Source: an uncultured Bacilli bacterium
GTDB taxonomy: Bacteria; Bacillota_I; Bacilli_A; RF39; UBA660
Direction of reading: 5' to 3'
Length of the DNA stretch: 35,580 bases
NCBI GenBank assembly: GCA_910579455.1
Contig: CAJTUT010000011.1
Coordinates: 1 to 35,580, forward strand
The position numbers and the translations under genes were made by a program. The notes beneath the pieces were generated by a model. It made no database searches. It was not told the origin of the DNA and saw only the letters and a list, made by a program, of their open reading frames with translations. How positions within the stretch are numbered: the stretch's first letter is position 1; every line of letters begins with the position of its first letter. Shown here one piece after another: positions 1 through 7,210 of this stretch.

Positions 1-264
1 TTCGATGTTCTTTGTAATGAATTAGACATTGAACATAAATTAATAAGACCCCGTACTACTAGGCACAACGGAAAAGTTGAAAGAAGTCACAGAAATGATC
101 AAAATAGATTTTACAATTATCTTAAATTTTACTTTTACAATGATCTAAAATATCAGATGAAAAATTATCTTAATAGATCTAATAATATTCCTATGCAAGT
201 ATTAAATTGGCTTACTACTATTGAAAAAAGAAATAAAATAAATGAAGCCAAAACTATCGTTTAG
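1..264 (+). CDS. DDE transposase, C-terminal part (truncated by window edge)
   Basis: An open frame runs from the first base to a TAG at 262-264 (87 residues visible). It contains LIRPRTTRHNGKVERSHRND, then FYNYLKFYF, and later PMQVLNW. This is the typical end of an rve-type integrase core in IS3/IS481-like transposases: the PxTPxHNGxVERxHR block holds the catalytic Glu of the DDE triad (E of KVERSH), and the tail has the usual N-x-P-M-x-x-L-x-W pattern. The first two acidic residues lie outside the window. No frameshift or internal stop is visible in this part. The IS481 versus IS3 family assignment is not settled by this fragment. Confidence 0.85.
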   Translation, partial: FDVLCNELDIEHKLIRPRTTRHNGKVERSHRNDQNRFYNYLKFYFYNDLKYQMKNYLNRSNNIPMQVLNWLTTIEKRNKINEAKTIV

Positions 265-286
265 CTTCATGAATTAATATTTTTTC
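242..286 (+). terminator. hairpin overlapping the transposase stop codon
   Basis: ATGAAGC (242-248) pairs with GCTTCAT (264-270), with an inner AAAC/GTTT extension and a TATC loop. The sequence then runs into a T-rich stretch (tattttttcg). It looks like an intrinsic terminator for the transposase transcript or a structural element that limits transcription through the insertion sequence end. Confidence 0.55.
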
Positions 287-325
287 GACTTATTTAGGTG
301 TCACATCATTGACAACTACACATTT

Positions 326-2239
326 TTATTTTTTTTGCCCAAGCATTAATCTTACCGTTGACTGATCTTCTATTTTTGTTTTTGCATCTGGTGATTGGGA
401 TACTACATATTCTCCAGTTCCAGAATATTCTACTGTAAAATTGACTAATAATTTTTTTGCATCTTTTACTTTCATACCTACTACATTAGGAACTTCATAT
501 GTAATTTTATCCGTCCATTCTAAGTCCTTTTCTAGTCCGCCTTTTTGTTTCTCAATTCCTAGAATATCTATAATATCCAAGATGATTCTTCTAGCAATTG
601 GAGTGGTAGTATAGCTAGATAATAAAGCTGTATCTTTTGGATTATCTATTGCTAGGTATAATACTGCTTCAGGATCATTCGAAGGAATAATGGCAACAAA
701 GGACATAATGTAATTATTAACCAAATATTTTCCATCCTTTACCTTTTGAGCAGTCCCCGTTTTTCCTCCGATTCGGTATCCATCAATATAAGCAGCCTTT
801 CCACCACCTAATGCTACCACACTTTCTAAGGCTTTTCTCATGGTCGCAGATGTTTTCTTTGAGATTGTTCTTCTTACTAAATGTTTATATTTCTCATCAA
901 TAATATCATTAGTGACTGTATCATTAATGGATTTTAAAATATAAGGTTGATAAAGATAGCCACCATTAACAACAGAAGATATGGCCGTAACTTGTTGGAT
1001 TGGGGTAACACTAACACCTTGGCCAAAGGCAGTAGTTGCTAGTTCTACATTGCCTACTTGATTTAAGTCAAAAATAATTCCCTTTCCTTCCCCTGTTAAA
1101 TCAATCCCTGTTTTTTCACCAAAACCAAATTTATCTAGATAGGAGAATAGTTTTTCTTTTCCTAAAAGTTGACCTAATTTTACAAATCCTGGATTACAGG
1201 AGTTTTGTAGTACCTGCATAAAGGTTTGATCCCCATGTCCTCCCGCCTTCCAACATTTTAAAATAGAACCGTCTACATTAACAGATCCAGAGTCATGGAA
1301 ATGATCTTTTTCTAAATTAACTACATTTTCCTCTACTGCAGATGCGGTTGTAATGATTTTAAAAGTTGACCCCGGCTCATAGGAAGCAAAGATTGGTAAA
1401 TTACGATTTAGACTTTCTTTCGAGTAATTTTGATAACTATTTGGATCATAGTCAGGTCTACTTCCCATGGCTAGAATTTCTCCTGTTTTTGGATTCATCA
1501 CAAGTGCTAATGCCATATCAGGGTCAAACATATCTACAATATTATTTAGTTCTCTTTCTACTGATTGTTGAATTTTTAAATCGATGGTTAATTGAATATT
1601 CATTCCATTTACTGGTTCTACATAAACATCAGATAAATTGAGTTGGTTTCCTTTGGCATCTGAGAAATATTTAATTGCTCCACTCGTTCCTGTTAAAATT
1701 TTATCATATTGAAGCTCCAGTCCAGATAGTCCCTGATTATCAATTCCAACATATCCTAAAGAATTAGAAAGTAAATTGCCATATGGATAGTATCTTTTGG
1801 ATTCTTTCACCAAGTAAACACCGTCCATCTCTAAAGAATTAATTCGATCTGCTATTTCAAAGGATAATCTTCTACCCTCTGGATGAACTCTTTCAATAGA
1901 GGTTTTTTTATAAACATGTTTATCTATTTCTTTTTTACTAACACCTAATATTTTAGAAAGTTCTTCTGAAGTTTTTTTCTTATCTTTAATCTGATTTGGT
2001 ACTAATACTAAACTAGTAGTCGTTACATTATCTGCTAAAACTTCTCCATTCCTATCTAGAATTTTTCCTCTGTCGGCAGCTACTTCTAAATCTCTACTCC
2101 ATAAATCATCAGCTAGTGATTTCAACTTTTTGTAATCAAAAACTTGAATTTTAAATACTCGTAATATAATGGATATAAATAAAACTAATATGATAATTAA
2201 TACTATTTTTATTCTCTTATCTATTTTTTTAAAAAACAT
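326..2239 (-). CDS. PASTA-containing transpeptidase (class B PBP, SpoVD/FtsI-like)
   Basis: Monofunctional D,D-transpeptidase that cross-links peptidoglycan outside the membrane. It has 637 residues, close to Bacillus SpoVD (about 645). One N-terminal membrane anchor lies at about 11-30, followed by the class B dimerisation domain (RGKILDRNGEVLA at about 58-70). The catalytic motifs are all intact: STFK at 291-294 (nucleophile Ser291), SCN at 347-349 and KTGT at 493-496. One C-terminal PASTA domain starts near 581 (VPNVVGM). The block around the SCN motif resembles SpoVD more than PBP2B, but SpoVD and FtsI cannot be separated safely by eye. A second class B PBP sits in the division cluster at 15849-17993, so this one may serve sporulation, elongation or a second septation role. 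The ribosome site agaggtg precedes the ATG. An insertion sequence abuts its 3' end. Confidence 0.92.
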   Translation of the reverse strand: MFFKKIDKRIKIVLIIILVLFISIILRVFKIQVFDYKKLKSLADDLWSRDLEVAADRGKILDRNGEVLADNVTTTSLVLVPNQIKDKKKTSEELSKILGVSKKEIDKHVYKKTSIERVHPEGRRLSFEIADRINSLEMDGVYLVKESKRYYPYGNLLSNSLGYVGIDNQGLSGLELQYDKILTGTSGAIKYFSDAKGNQLNLSDVYVEPVNGMNIQLTIDLKIQQSVERELNNIVDMFDPDMALALVMNPKTGEILAMGSRPDYDPNSYQNYSKESLNRNLPIFASYEPGSTFKIITTASAVEENVVNLEKDHFHDSGSVNVDGSILKCWKAGGHGDQTFMQVLQNSCNPGFVKLGQLLGKEKLFSYLDKFGFGEKTGIDLTGEGKGIIFDLNQVGNVELATTAFGQGVSVTPIQQVTAISSVVNGGYLYQPYILKSINDTVTNDIIDEKYKHLVRRTISKKTSATMRKALESVVALGGGKAAYIDGYRIGGKTGTAQKVKDGKYLVNNYIMSFVAIIPSNDPEAVLYLAIDNPKDTALLSSYTTTPIARRIILDIIDILGIEKQKGGLEKDLEWTDKITYEVPNVVGMKVKDAKKLLVNFTVEYSGTGEYVVSQSPDAKTKIEDQSTVRLMLGQKK

Positions 2240-2272
2240 AATTCACCTCTAATAGTAATTATGTCACAGATA

Positions 2273-2300
2273 GAAAAAAAAGAACTTCAATTGAAGTTCT
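2273..2300 (-). terminator. intrinsic terminator after the 163-residue protein gene
   Basis: A perfect 20-base palindrome, AGAACTTCAATTGAAGTTCT (2281-2300), is followed on the minus strand by a run of eight T. It sits directly after the stop codon of the gene at 2303-2785 and before the transpeptidase gene, so the two are probably separate transcription units. Confidence 0.9.
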
Positions 2301-2302
2301 AA

Positions 2303-2785
2303 TTATTTACATTTATAACCGTCATTTTCCAAATCTGCTTTTACATTTTTGAAACTATTAGCACTACTAGAGATTGACATTAATTTTTGGAAACTATTAT
2401 TATTTGCTGTAAATGTCATTTTTAATCCCTTATCGGTTTCTTCATACTTTGGTTTAATGTTATACTTTTTTTCATAAGTACTATATTCTTTTTTAAATGT
2501 CCCTATAAATGTATCCTTATATGGAATATACTTATCATCTAGTATAATATTAAATGTTGCATCTACAGAATCCGCACTATTCATTTTGAAATTAACCTTA
2601 AATTCTGTATCAATTTTTAATGATGCCTGAGATACTGTTTTTGTACATACCAATGTTTTGTTTCCTGTTAAGAAATATATTGCAATAATAACAATAATCG
2701 CTAGTACTCCTACAACAGATCCAATAATCACTGGTAAATTATTCTTTTTTTCCTTTCCTTGTTTTTTATTTAAGTTATCACTCAT
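2303..2785 (-). CDS. membrane-anchored extracellular protein of unknown function
   Basis: A protein of 160 residues from the ATG chosen here. A Lys/Asn-rich cytoplasmic head is followed by one strong hydrophobic segment (about 17-40, ending IYFLTGNK) and then a roughly 120-residue outer domain. The outer part has a Cys just after the membrane (LVCTK) and one at the very C-terminus (YKCK), which could form a disulphide. The overall look resembles small YehR/DUF1307-like lipoprotein domains, but there is no lipobox and I do not claim the family. Start choice: the longest frame begins with GTG at 2794, but the GGAG element lies about 8 bases before the ATG at 2785 and only overlaps the GTG. The gene has its own promoter-like sequence upstream and a terminator downstream. 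Confidence 0.7.
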   Translation of the reverse strand: MSDNLNKKQGKEKKNNLPVIIGSVVGVLAIIVIIAIYFLTGNKTLVCTKTVSQASLKIDTEFKVNFKMNSADSVDATFNIILDDKYIPYKDTFIGTFKKEYSTYEKKYNIKPKYEETDKGLKMTFTANNNSFQKLMSISSSANSFKNVKADLENDGYKCK

Positions 2786-2821
2786 TTTACTCACTCCACT
2801 CCTATCAATAACTATATTATG

Positions 2822-2850
2822 AATTTATCATACTTTTTATTATCTATCAA
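2822..2850 (-). promoter_or_regulatory. promoter of the 163-residue membrane protein gene
   Basis: Read on the minus strand: -35 TTGATA (2850-2845), 17-base spacer, -10 TAAATT (2827-2822) preceded by TGA, an extended -10. It lies about 40 bases before the chosen start. Confidence 0.5.
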
Positions 2851-2877
2851 GAGATAAATGAAAGAAATATTACATTT

Positions 2878-3399
2878 TTATTTTTTAAAAGCTATCTTTT
2901 GATATTCTCTAAATGCAATTAACATTTCATGTCCAATCATTTCTGCCTCTTTACGCTTTTTACCATTTGAAATAATGATTTCTTCAAATTTATCTAATGG
3001 AATATATTGATATTGAAAATTTCCTATTTTTTCTTCGTTTGTATAGTTTATTTTTGAAGGATCAGGAAGTAGGTCTGTTTGAATTACATAATAATATATT
3101 TTACAATTGTAATTTTCATTTGTAGTAGGATAATCTTTATAGTATTCTTCTTTGAATAGAAATGGCTCAATCTGTTTTATATCTAATATAATTCCGACTT
3201 CCTCTTTTACTTCTCTTTTTAAACATGCAATTAGACTTTCGCCCTTTTCTAAATGTCCTCCAATAAATTGATAACAATGGTAACTATATCCTAATAAAAT
3301 CTCATTCTTACTGTTTATAATCAAAGCCTTTATTCTAGTATCTTCTTTTGTAATATCTTCTTTATTTAATCTATCTTTATTAATCTTAATATACTTCAT
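2878..3399 (-). CDS. Nudix hydrolase
   Basis: A 173-residue protein with a complete Nudix box at about 47-70: GGHLEKGES followed by REVKEEVG, matching GX5EX7REUXEEXGU, with the metal-binding Glu residues intact. Nudix enzymes hydrolyse nucleoside diphosphates linked to another group, such as oxidised nucleotides, nucleotide sugars or dinucleotides. The substrate cannot be told from sequence. The N-terminal RIKALIINSKNEILLGYS strand and the WQFIGG-like HCYQFIGGH before the box are typical of the fold. No signal peptide is visible, so it is cytosolic. It lies between the polysaccharide operon and an anchored protein, with gaps on both sides that suggest a single-gene unit. Confidence 0.88.
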   Translation of the reverse strand: MKYIKINKDRLNKEDITKEDTRIKALIINSKNEILLGYSYHCYQFIGGHLEKGESLIACLKREVKEEVGIILDIKQIEPFLFKEEYYKDYPTTNENYNCKIYYYVIQTDLLPDPSKINYTNEEKIGNFQYQYIPLDKFEEIIISNGKKRKEAEMIGHEMLIAFREYQKIAFKK

Positions 3400-3431
3400 T
3401 ACTCTTCCTTCTTTTTAACTATAAAAAATCA

Positions 3432-3466
3432 TAACAAAAAAGAAGAAGATGGTCAACTACTTCTTA
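3432..3466 (-). terminator. terminator at the end of the polysaccharide operon
   Basis: On the minus strand AAGAAG (in the last codons of the 140-residue gene) can pair with CTTCTT across an 11-base loop. CTTTTTTG then follows. The stem is short, so this is a moderate call, but the position is right for the end of the long operon starting at 13381. Confidence 0.55.
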
Positions 3467-3879
3467 TTTCTTGTTTTGTAATCTTGTTTTTTTTGATAAT
3501 AAGATTGAATGACCTCATTGGAAAACTGTTCTGCAACAGAATTTGTTAAAACAAATTGTTCATTCTCCCTATTGTGTATTTGTACCTCCATATAGGTAAC
3601 ATCATCTAAACCCAGTGCAGACAATAATTCAAGTTGATAGAGTTGATCATTAGAAAGTTGCTCTGGCATATTACATAAAAGCATATGATTATCCAGATTA
3701 CGGATTACAATACAGTTTTCTTGTTTGATAATATTATCAATAGAGGCATTTGTTAAATGCCTCTTACTTGCATAGTCATCTAAACATTCTTGGTGCATTT
3801 CACCCACTTTTTTCTCATAATTTTTCCATATACCTGTTTTTTCTAAAATCATAGTTCTATTTTCTCTAATAAAAATCAT
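3457..3879 (-). CDS. uncharacterised 140-residue protein, last gene of the glycan operon
   Basis: No family recognised. It is a soluble, charged protein without signal peptide or membrane segment. The middle contains ENCIVIRNLDNHMLLCNMP and a helix-rich stretch with LSNDQLYQLELLSALGLDDV; the end is Lys-rich (KKQDYKTRNKK). The ATG starts six bases after the stop codon of the LCP gene and shares that gene's 3' end as its ribosome site (AAGAAAGGA, about 12 bases before the ATG), so the two are almost certainly co-transcribed and possibly coupled. Its place after two LCP ligases suggests some envelope-related cytosolic role, but nothing in the sequence proves it. Confidence 0.65.
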   Translation of the reverse strand: MIFIRENRTMILEKTGIWKNYEKKVGEMHQECLDDYASKRHLTNASIDNIIKQENCIVIRNLDNHMLLCNMPEQLSNDQLYQLELLSALGLDDVTYMEVQIHNRENEQFVLTNSVAEQFSNEVIQSYYQKKQDYKTRNKK

Positions 3880-3885
3880 CTTAAG

Positions 3886-5298
3886 CTACATTCCTTTCTT
3901 TTGATATTCCGTTATCTTCTGCTTTGCTAGTTTTATACTTTCATCACTTGGTATCATGACATATAGATTTCTAGAACCCATACTATAAGTTGGTCTTCTA
4001 CTTCCTACTCCATCTAGACTGATGGATTCTATCTTCCAATCTATATTTTTATTAATTTGTAATTTAAACAAGTTAGTTAATTCTTCATAAGACATACTTG
4101 TTTCAAAAGTTCCATCTAACGACTCTAAAATACTTTTATACTTTGTGATATTTTTTACACTAGCTAATTTCTTAATAATAGCAGTGATAATTGCTTGTTG
4201 ATTCTGTCCTCTATGTCTATCCCCAGTAGTATAGGCATATCGTTCTCTTGCAAAAGCTAATGCTTGTTCTCCATTCATATGATTAATTCCTTGTTGAAAT
4301 GTAATATTTTTGTTTGTATAAGAGGTAAAGGCTGTATCTGAATACACATCAATCCCTCCTACTAAATCAATACTTTTAGTTAACGTTGAAAAATTCATTC
4401 GTAAATAATAATCTATATCAATATCTAATAAATCATTAATAGTCAATATACTCATATCAATACCATAAATACCAGCATGAGTTAATTTATCTTTGGTACC
4501 CGTTGTTCCATGGAGTTGTACATAATAATCTCTTGGAATGGATACTAATAAAATTTTTTCTTCTTTTGGTTGAATGACTGAAACGATATTTACATCACTA
4601 CGAGATACACTATTAATATTTCCATAGGTATCAATTCCACTGATATATAAAATAAAGGGTTCATCCTCTTTTTTTGTTGATTTTTTTAATTTCTTTTTCA
4701 CCAGTAATTTATAGGTTTTTATCACTTTAGTATCTTCTAGATCCTGATATTCTTCTCTTAATAAATTATAATACTCCCTTTCTAATACAATAGATGGGAT
4801 TTTCTCATCAGTAAAAGAATTAACAAGTGATATAATATTATCTTTTTTCACCTCTTGATATTGAATATCTTTTTTTATTTTTGAGGATACTTTTTTATAA
4901 TACTCATCCGTTTTTAAATATGCCATTTCTTTTTGATTTAAATCCGAAATTTGGGAGTATGATTGATTTTTATTTACGACGACTACATAGTTTTTAATTT
5001 CATACTCACTGGATAATAAATTATTCATAAAGTGATATGTAGCATTTAGATAAGTAATCCCATATCCTAAAATTATAATTATAAAAACAGCAATAATATT
5101 AAAGAAGATCCGACTAAATAATTTTGTTTTTGTGCGAAGCAATTTAAAATCCAATAACAGAATAGTGAATAATAAGATGCCTACAATTGGTAAGAAGTAT
5201 TTGATAGGAACTAGATTTAGTCTATAAACCATAAACGTTACGACTAAAAAAATTATAGTTAAAAGAAAACTAGTTACCTTTGAAATCCATTTCATCAT
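3886..5298 (-). CDS. LytR-CpsA-Psr (LCP) family glycan ligase, CpsA-like
   Basis: LCP enzymes transfer undecaprenyl-pyrophosphate-linked glycopolymers onto peptidoglycan on the outer face of the membrane. This one has 470 residues from the chosen start. Three N-terminal membrane helices (about 7-25, 31-50, 64-84) are followed by an accessory domain of about 100 residues (starting NYVVVVNKNQ), then the LCP core from about 215. The core has GIDTYG, RSD (233-235), SIPRDYYV (255-257 is PRD), LVGGIDVYSD, HMNGEQALAFARERY and GDRHRGQNQQ. All the conserved Arg/Asp positions that bind the lipid pyrophosphate and metal are present. The triple-helix plus accessory-domain layout matches streptococcal CpsA. 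Start choice: the longest frame begins at 5316, but GAAGGAAG lies seven bases before the ATG at 5298. It is followed six bases later by the 140-residue gene. Confidence 0.93.
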   Translation of the reverse strand: MMKWISKVTSFLLTIIFLVVTFMVYRLNLVPIKYFLPIVGILLFTILLLDFKLLRTKTKLFSRIFFNIIAVFIIIILGYGITYLNATYHFMNNLLSSEYEIKNYVVVVNKNQSYSQISDLNQKEMAYLKTDEYYKKVSSKIKKDIQYQEVKKDNIISLVNSFTDEKIPSIVLEREYYNLLREEYQDLEDTKVIKTYKLLVKKKLKKSTKKEDEPFILYISGIDTYGNINSVSRSDVNIVSVIQPKEEKILLVSIPRDYYVQLHGTTGTKDKLTHAGIYGIDMSILTINDLLDIDIDYYLRMNFSTLTKSIDLVGGIDVYSDTAFTSYTNKNITFQQGINHMNGEQALAFARERYAYTTGDRHRGQNQQAIITAIIKKLASVKNITKYKSILESLDGTFETSMSYEELTNLFKLQINKNIDWKIESISLDGVGSRRPTYSMGSRNLYVMIPSDESIKLAKQKITEYQKKGM

Positions 5299-5329
5299 AC
5301 CACTTCCTTCTATCATTATATCATATCTT

Positions 5330-6754
5330 TTATTGCCTAGTGATCTGTCTTATCTTCTCTTTTGCCTGATTTACAGTATCCATATTAGGAATCATAACCC
5401 AATCTATTAGGCTAGTCATATGAACACAATCCTTTGTATCCTCTCCGTCTAGAACTTGTTTTTGGACATTCCAAGTACCCTTATTATGAATAGTATCTTT
5501 TATTATTTTTTTTATTACACTTTTTGGAATCGTTGTTTCATATAAATCACTAATTGAATTTAAGATATTATTATAATTTGTCAGTGTTTTAAATCCCTTC
5601 ATTTGTTCTAAAATATCTATTAATATTTCTTGACAGTTTTCTTGTCTTTTTCTATCTCCTCCTTGAATACTTTTTCTCTCACGGGCTATCGTTAAGGCCT
5701 CAATTCCGTTAATATGTTGACAACCTTTTTTTACATGCAGTTTTTGTCCTTTGGTATCATCATAACTATCTAAAATTAAGGCATGTGTCGTAGTATATTC
5801 AAAATCAGAACAATAGTTAATACCTCCTAATTCATTCACTAAGGATACTAACCCTAATGTATCAATACTAACGTAATAGTCAATTGGAATATCAAGAAAT
5901 TTTTCCAATGATTTCATATTTGTAGTAATCCCTAGTGCACCCATATAACTTAATGTATCCTTTTTATTATAACCATCTACTTCTATATAATAATCTCTTG
6001 GTATGCTAGTTAAAAGAACTTGTTGAGTCTTTGTATTCATAGTAATAATCATATTGAAATCCATATTAGCGTTAGTAAAATCCCTTCCTCCAATATAAAT
6101 GTTAAAAATATCTTTTGTTTTGGTTTTTTCTATTTTCATTTTATTTTTAATATCAAACTGGTAAATGATTTTATAATTCTTTTTTTCCATACTAGTATCA
6201 ATATTAAAAACTAAATCATAAGAAGTTTTACTAATTAGGATTAATTCTATTTTATTCTGATTCATATCTTCAAGCATAAGTCCTATATTACTATAATTAT
6301 TTTCATTATACGAAAGAACTTTGTCCAAAAAAGAAGTTGCCTTTTCAATATAAGTTTCTCCTTCATAGTAATTTAAAGTTTTATTTTCAATATCTTGAAT
6401 CTTTTTATAAGAAGAATTTTCTTTGGCAACAATATAGTAAGTTGTTTTATAGATATTCGATGCGTTATCAAAAGATTGATTAAAAAAGTGATTAGTCTTT
6501 ATAAAATAAAAAATTAGAACTCCACTTATTACAGAAATAATCAATAATAAAATGCCACCAATGATATTCCATAATCTTTTTTTATTTTTTAAAAATAAGG
6601 TTCCTAACCCATTTAGTCCATATATCACAAGTCCAAGAAAAATTAAGTAGAAAACGGGAATTATATCTAAATGTATCATAAAGAAAAACAATACTGTTGT
6701 AATTATTAAAGATAAAAGACTGACTATATTTGAAAAGTTAATTAATTTTTTCAT
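5330..6754 (-). CDS. LCP family protein with a divergent active-site motif
   Basis: Paralogue of the next gene (474 residues) with the same order: three membrane helices (about 10-28, 32-53, 63-86), an accessory domain (TTYYIVAKENSSYKKIQDI) and an LCP core from about 215. The core keeps SIPRDYYIEVD (PRD at 252-254), VNELGGINYCSD, HINGIEALTIARERK and GGDRKRQ. Aligning the two proteins on the PRD motif with no gap shows that the RSD triplet of its neighbour is NMD here (230-232): the Asp is kept but the Arg is lost. It also has IGGRDFTN where the neighbour has ISGIDTYG. It may be a ligase with changed donor preference or a less active partner. It is co-directional with VanZ (18-base gap) and the second LCP gene (31-base gap). 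Confidence 0.9.
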   Translation of the reverse strand: MKKLINFSNIVSLLSLIITTVLFFFMIHLDIIPVFYLIFLGLVIYGLNGLGTLFLKNKKRLWNIIGGILLLIISVISGVLIFYFIKTNHFFNQSFDNASNIYKTTYYIVAKENSSYKKIQDIENKTLNYYEGETYIEKATSFLDKVLSYNENNYSNIGLMLEDMNQNKIELILISKTSYDLVFNIDTSMEKKNYKIIYQFDIKNKMKIEKTKTKDIFNIYIGGRDFTNANMDFNMIITMNTKTQQVLLTSIPRDYYIEVDGYNKKDTLSYMGALGITTNMKSLEKFLDIPIDYYVSIDTLGLVSLVNELGGINYCSDFEYTTTHALILDSYDDTKGQKLHVKKGCQHINGIEALTIARERKSIQGGDRKRQENCQEILIDILEQMKGFKTLTNYNNILNSISDLYETTIPKSVIKKIIKDTIHNKGTWNVQKQVLDGEDTKDCVHMTSLIDWVMIPNMDTVNQAKEKIRQITRQ

Positions 6755-6772
6755 GTTTACACCTTCTACTTT

Positions 6773-7210
6773 TTATTTTTTTATTAGGAGGATTCCAAAA
6801 AGGCTTCCTAAGGTATCTATTAAAATATCTTTGACTTTAAAAGTTCTGCCTACAGATAGTATTTGATGAAACTCATCACTACATGCATATATGATACAAA
6901 AAACTACACTAATCCATATGGTCCATTTTTTATTTTTCTTATAAAGATATACTGCAAGGTAGACTAATATCCCTAAAATAAAATAAATTGTGAAATGAGC
7001 TATTTTTCTGATAATAGGATGATACTTTTTGATGATTTGCTCTTTCTTTTCTGGACTGATTGATTGATTTGTAACATAAGAGGAGATACTAATTATTTTA
7101 TCCAGTACTTGTCTACTTAACTGTTTACTACTTACTCCATTTTGATTAGAAAACAGAAAGATAACAAGTAACCATACTATGAATAATATACTAATAGCAA
7201 CTTTTTTCAT
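6773..7210 (-). CDS. VanZ-like membrane protein
   Basis: A 145-residue protein with four hydrophobic segments (about 4-20, 72-92, 96-113 and 127-143) and the VanZ-family signature IIYACSDEFHQILSVGR followed by VKDILIDTLGSLFGI. VanZ-like proteins are polytopic membrane proteins linked in some hosts to low-level teicoplanin resistance and envelope polymer loci. Their biochemical role is not established. Its start overlaps the flippase stop by four bases (ATGA), which indicates translational coupling. Being in a glycan operon just before two LCP ligases fits a role in lipid-linked polymer handling (inference). Confidence 0.9.
   Translation of the reverse strand: MKKVAISILFIVWLLVIFLFSNQNGVSSKQLSRQVLDKIISISSYVTNQSISPEKKEQIIKKYHPIIRKIAHFTIYFILGILVYLAVYLYKKNKKWTIWISVVFCIIYACSDEFHQILSVGRTFKVKDILIDTLGSLFGILLIKK

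Larger units (their letters stand above)
1..320 (+). mobile_element. right end of an insertion sequence (IS3/IS481-type)
   Basis: The window opens inside an insertion sequence. It contains the C-terminal part of a DDE transposase (1-264), a hairpin overlapping its stop codon and about 50 bases of AT-rich end. The true right boundary cannot be fixed without the left end. The segment ending ttgacaactaca near 320 is a plausible terminal repeat because IS3/IS481 elements usually end in CA, but this is inference. The element lies tail to tail with the transpeptidase gene on the other strand, ending about five bases from that gene's stop codon. Confidence 0.6.

Noticed and set aside
6020..6214. 64-residue plus-strand frame inside the second LCP gene
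   Set aside because: Chance frame in AT-rich antisense DNA, low-complexity His/Asn/Phe content.
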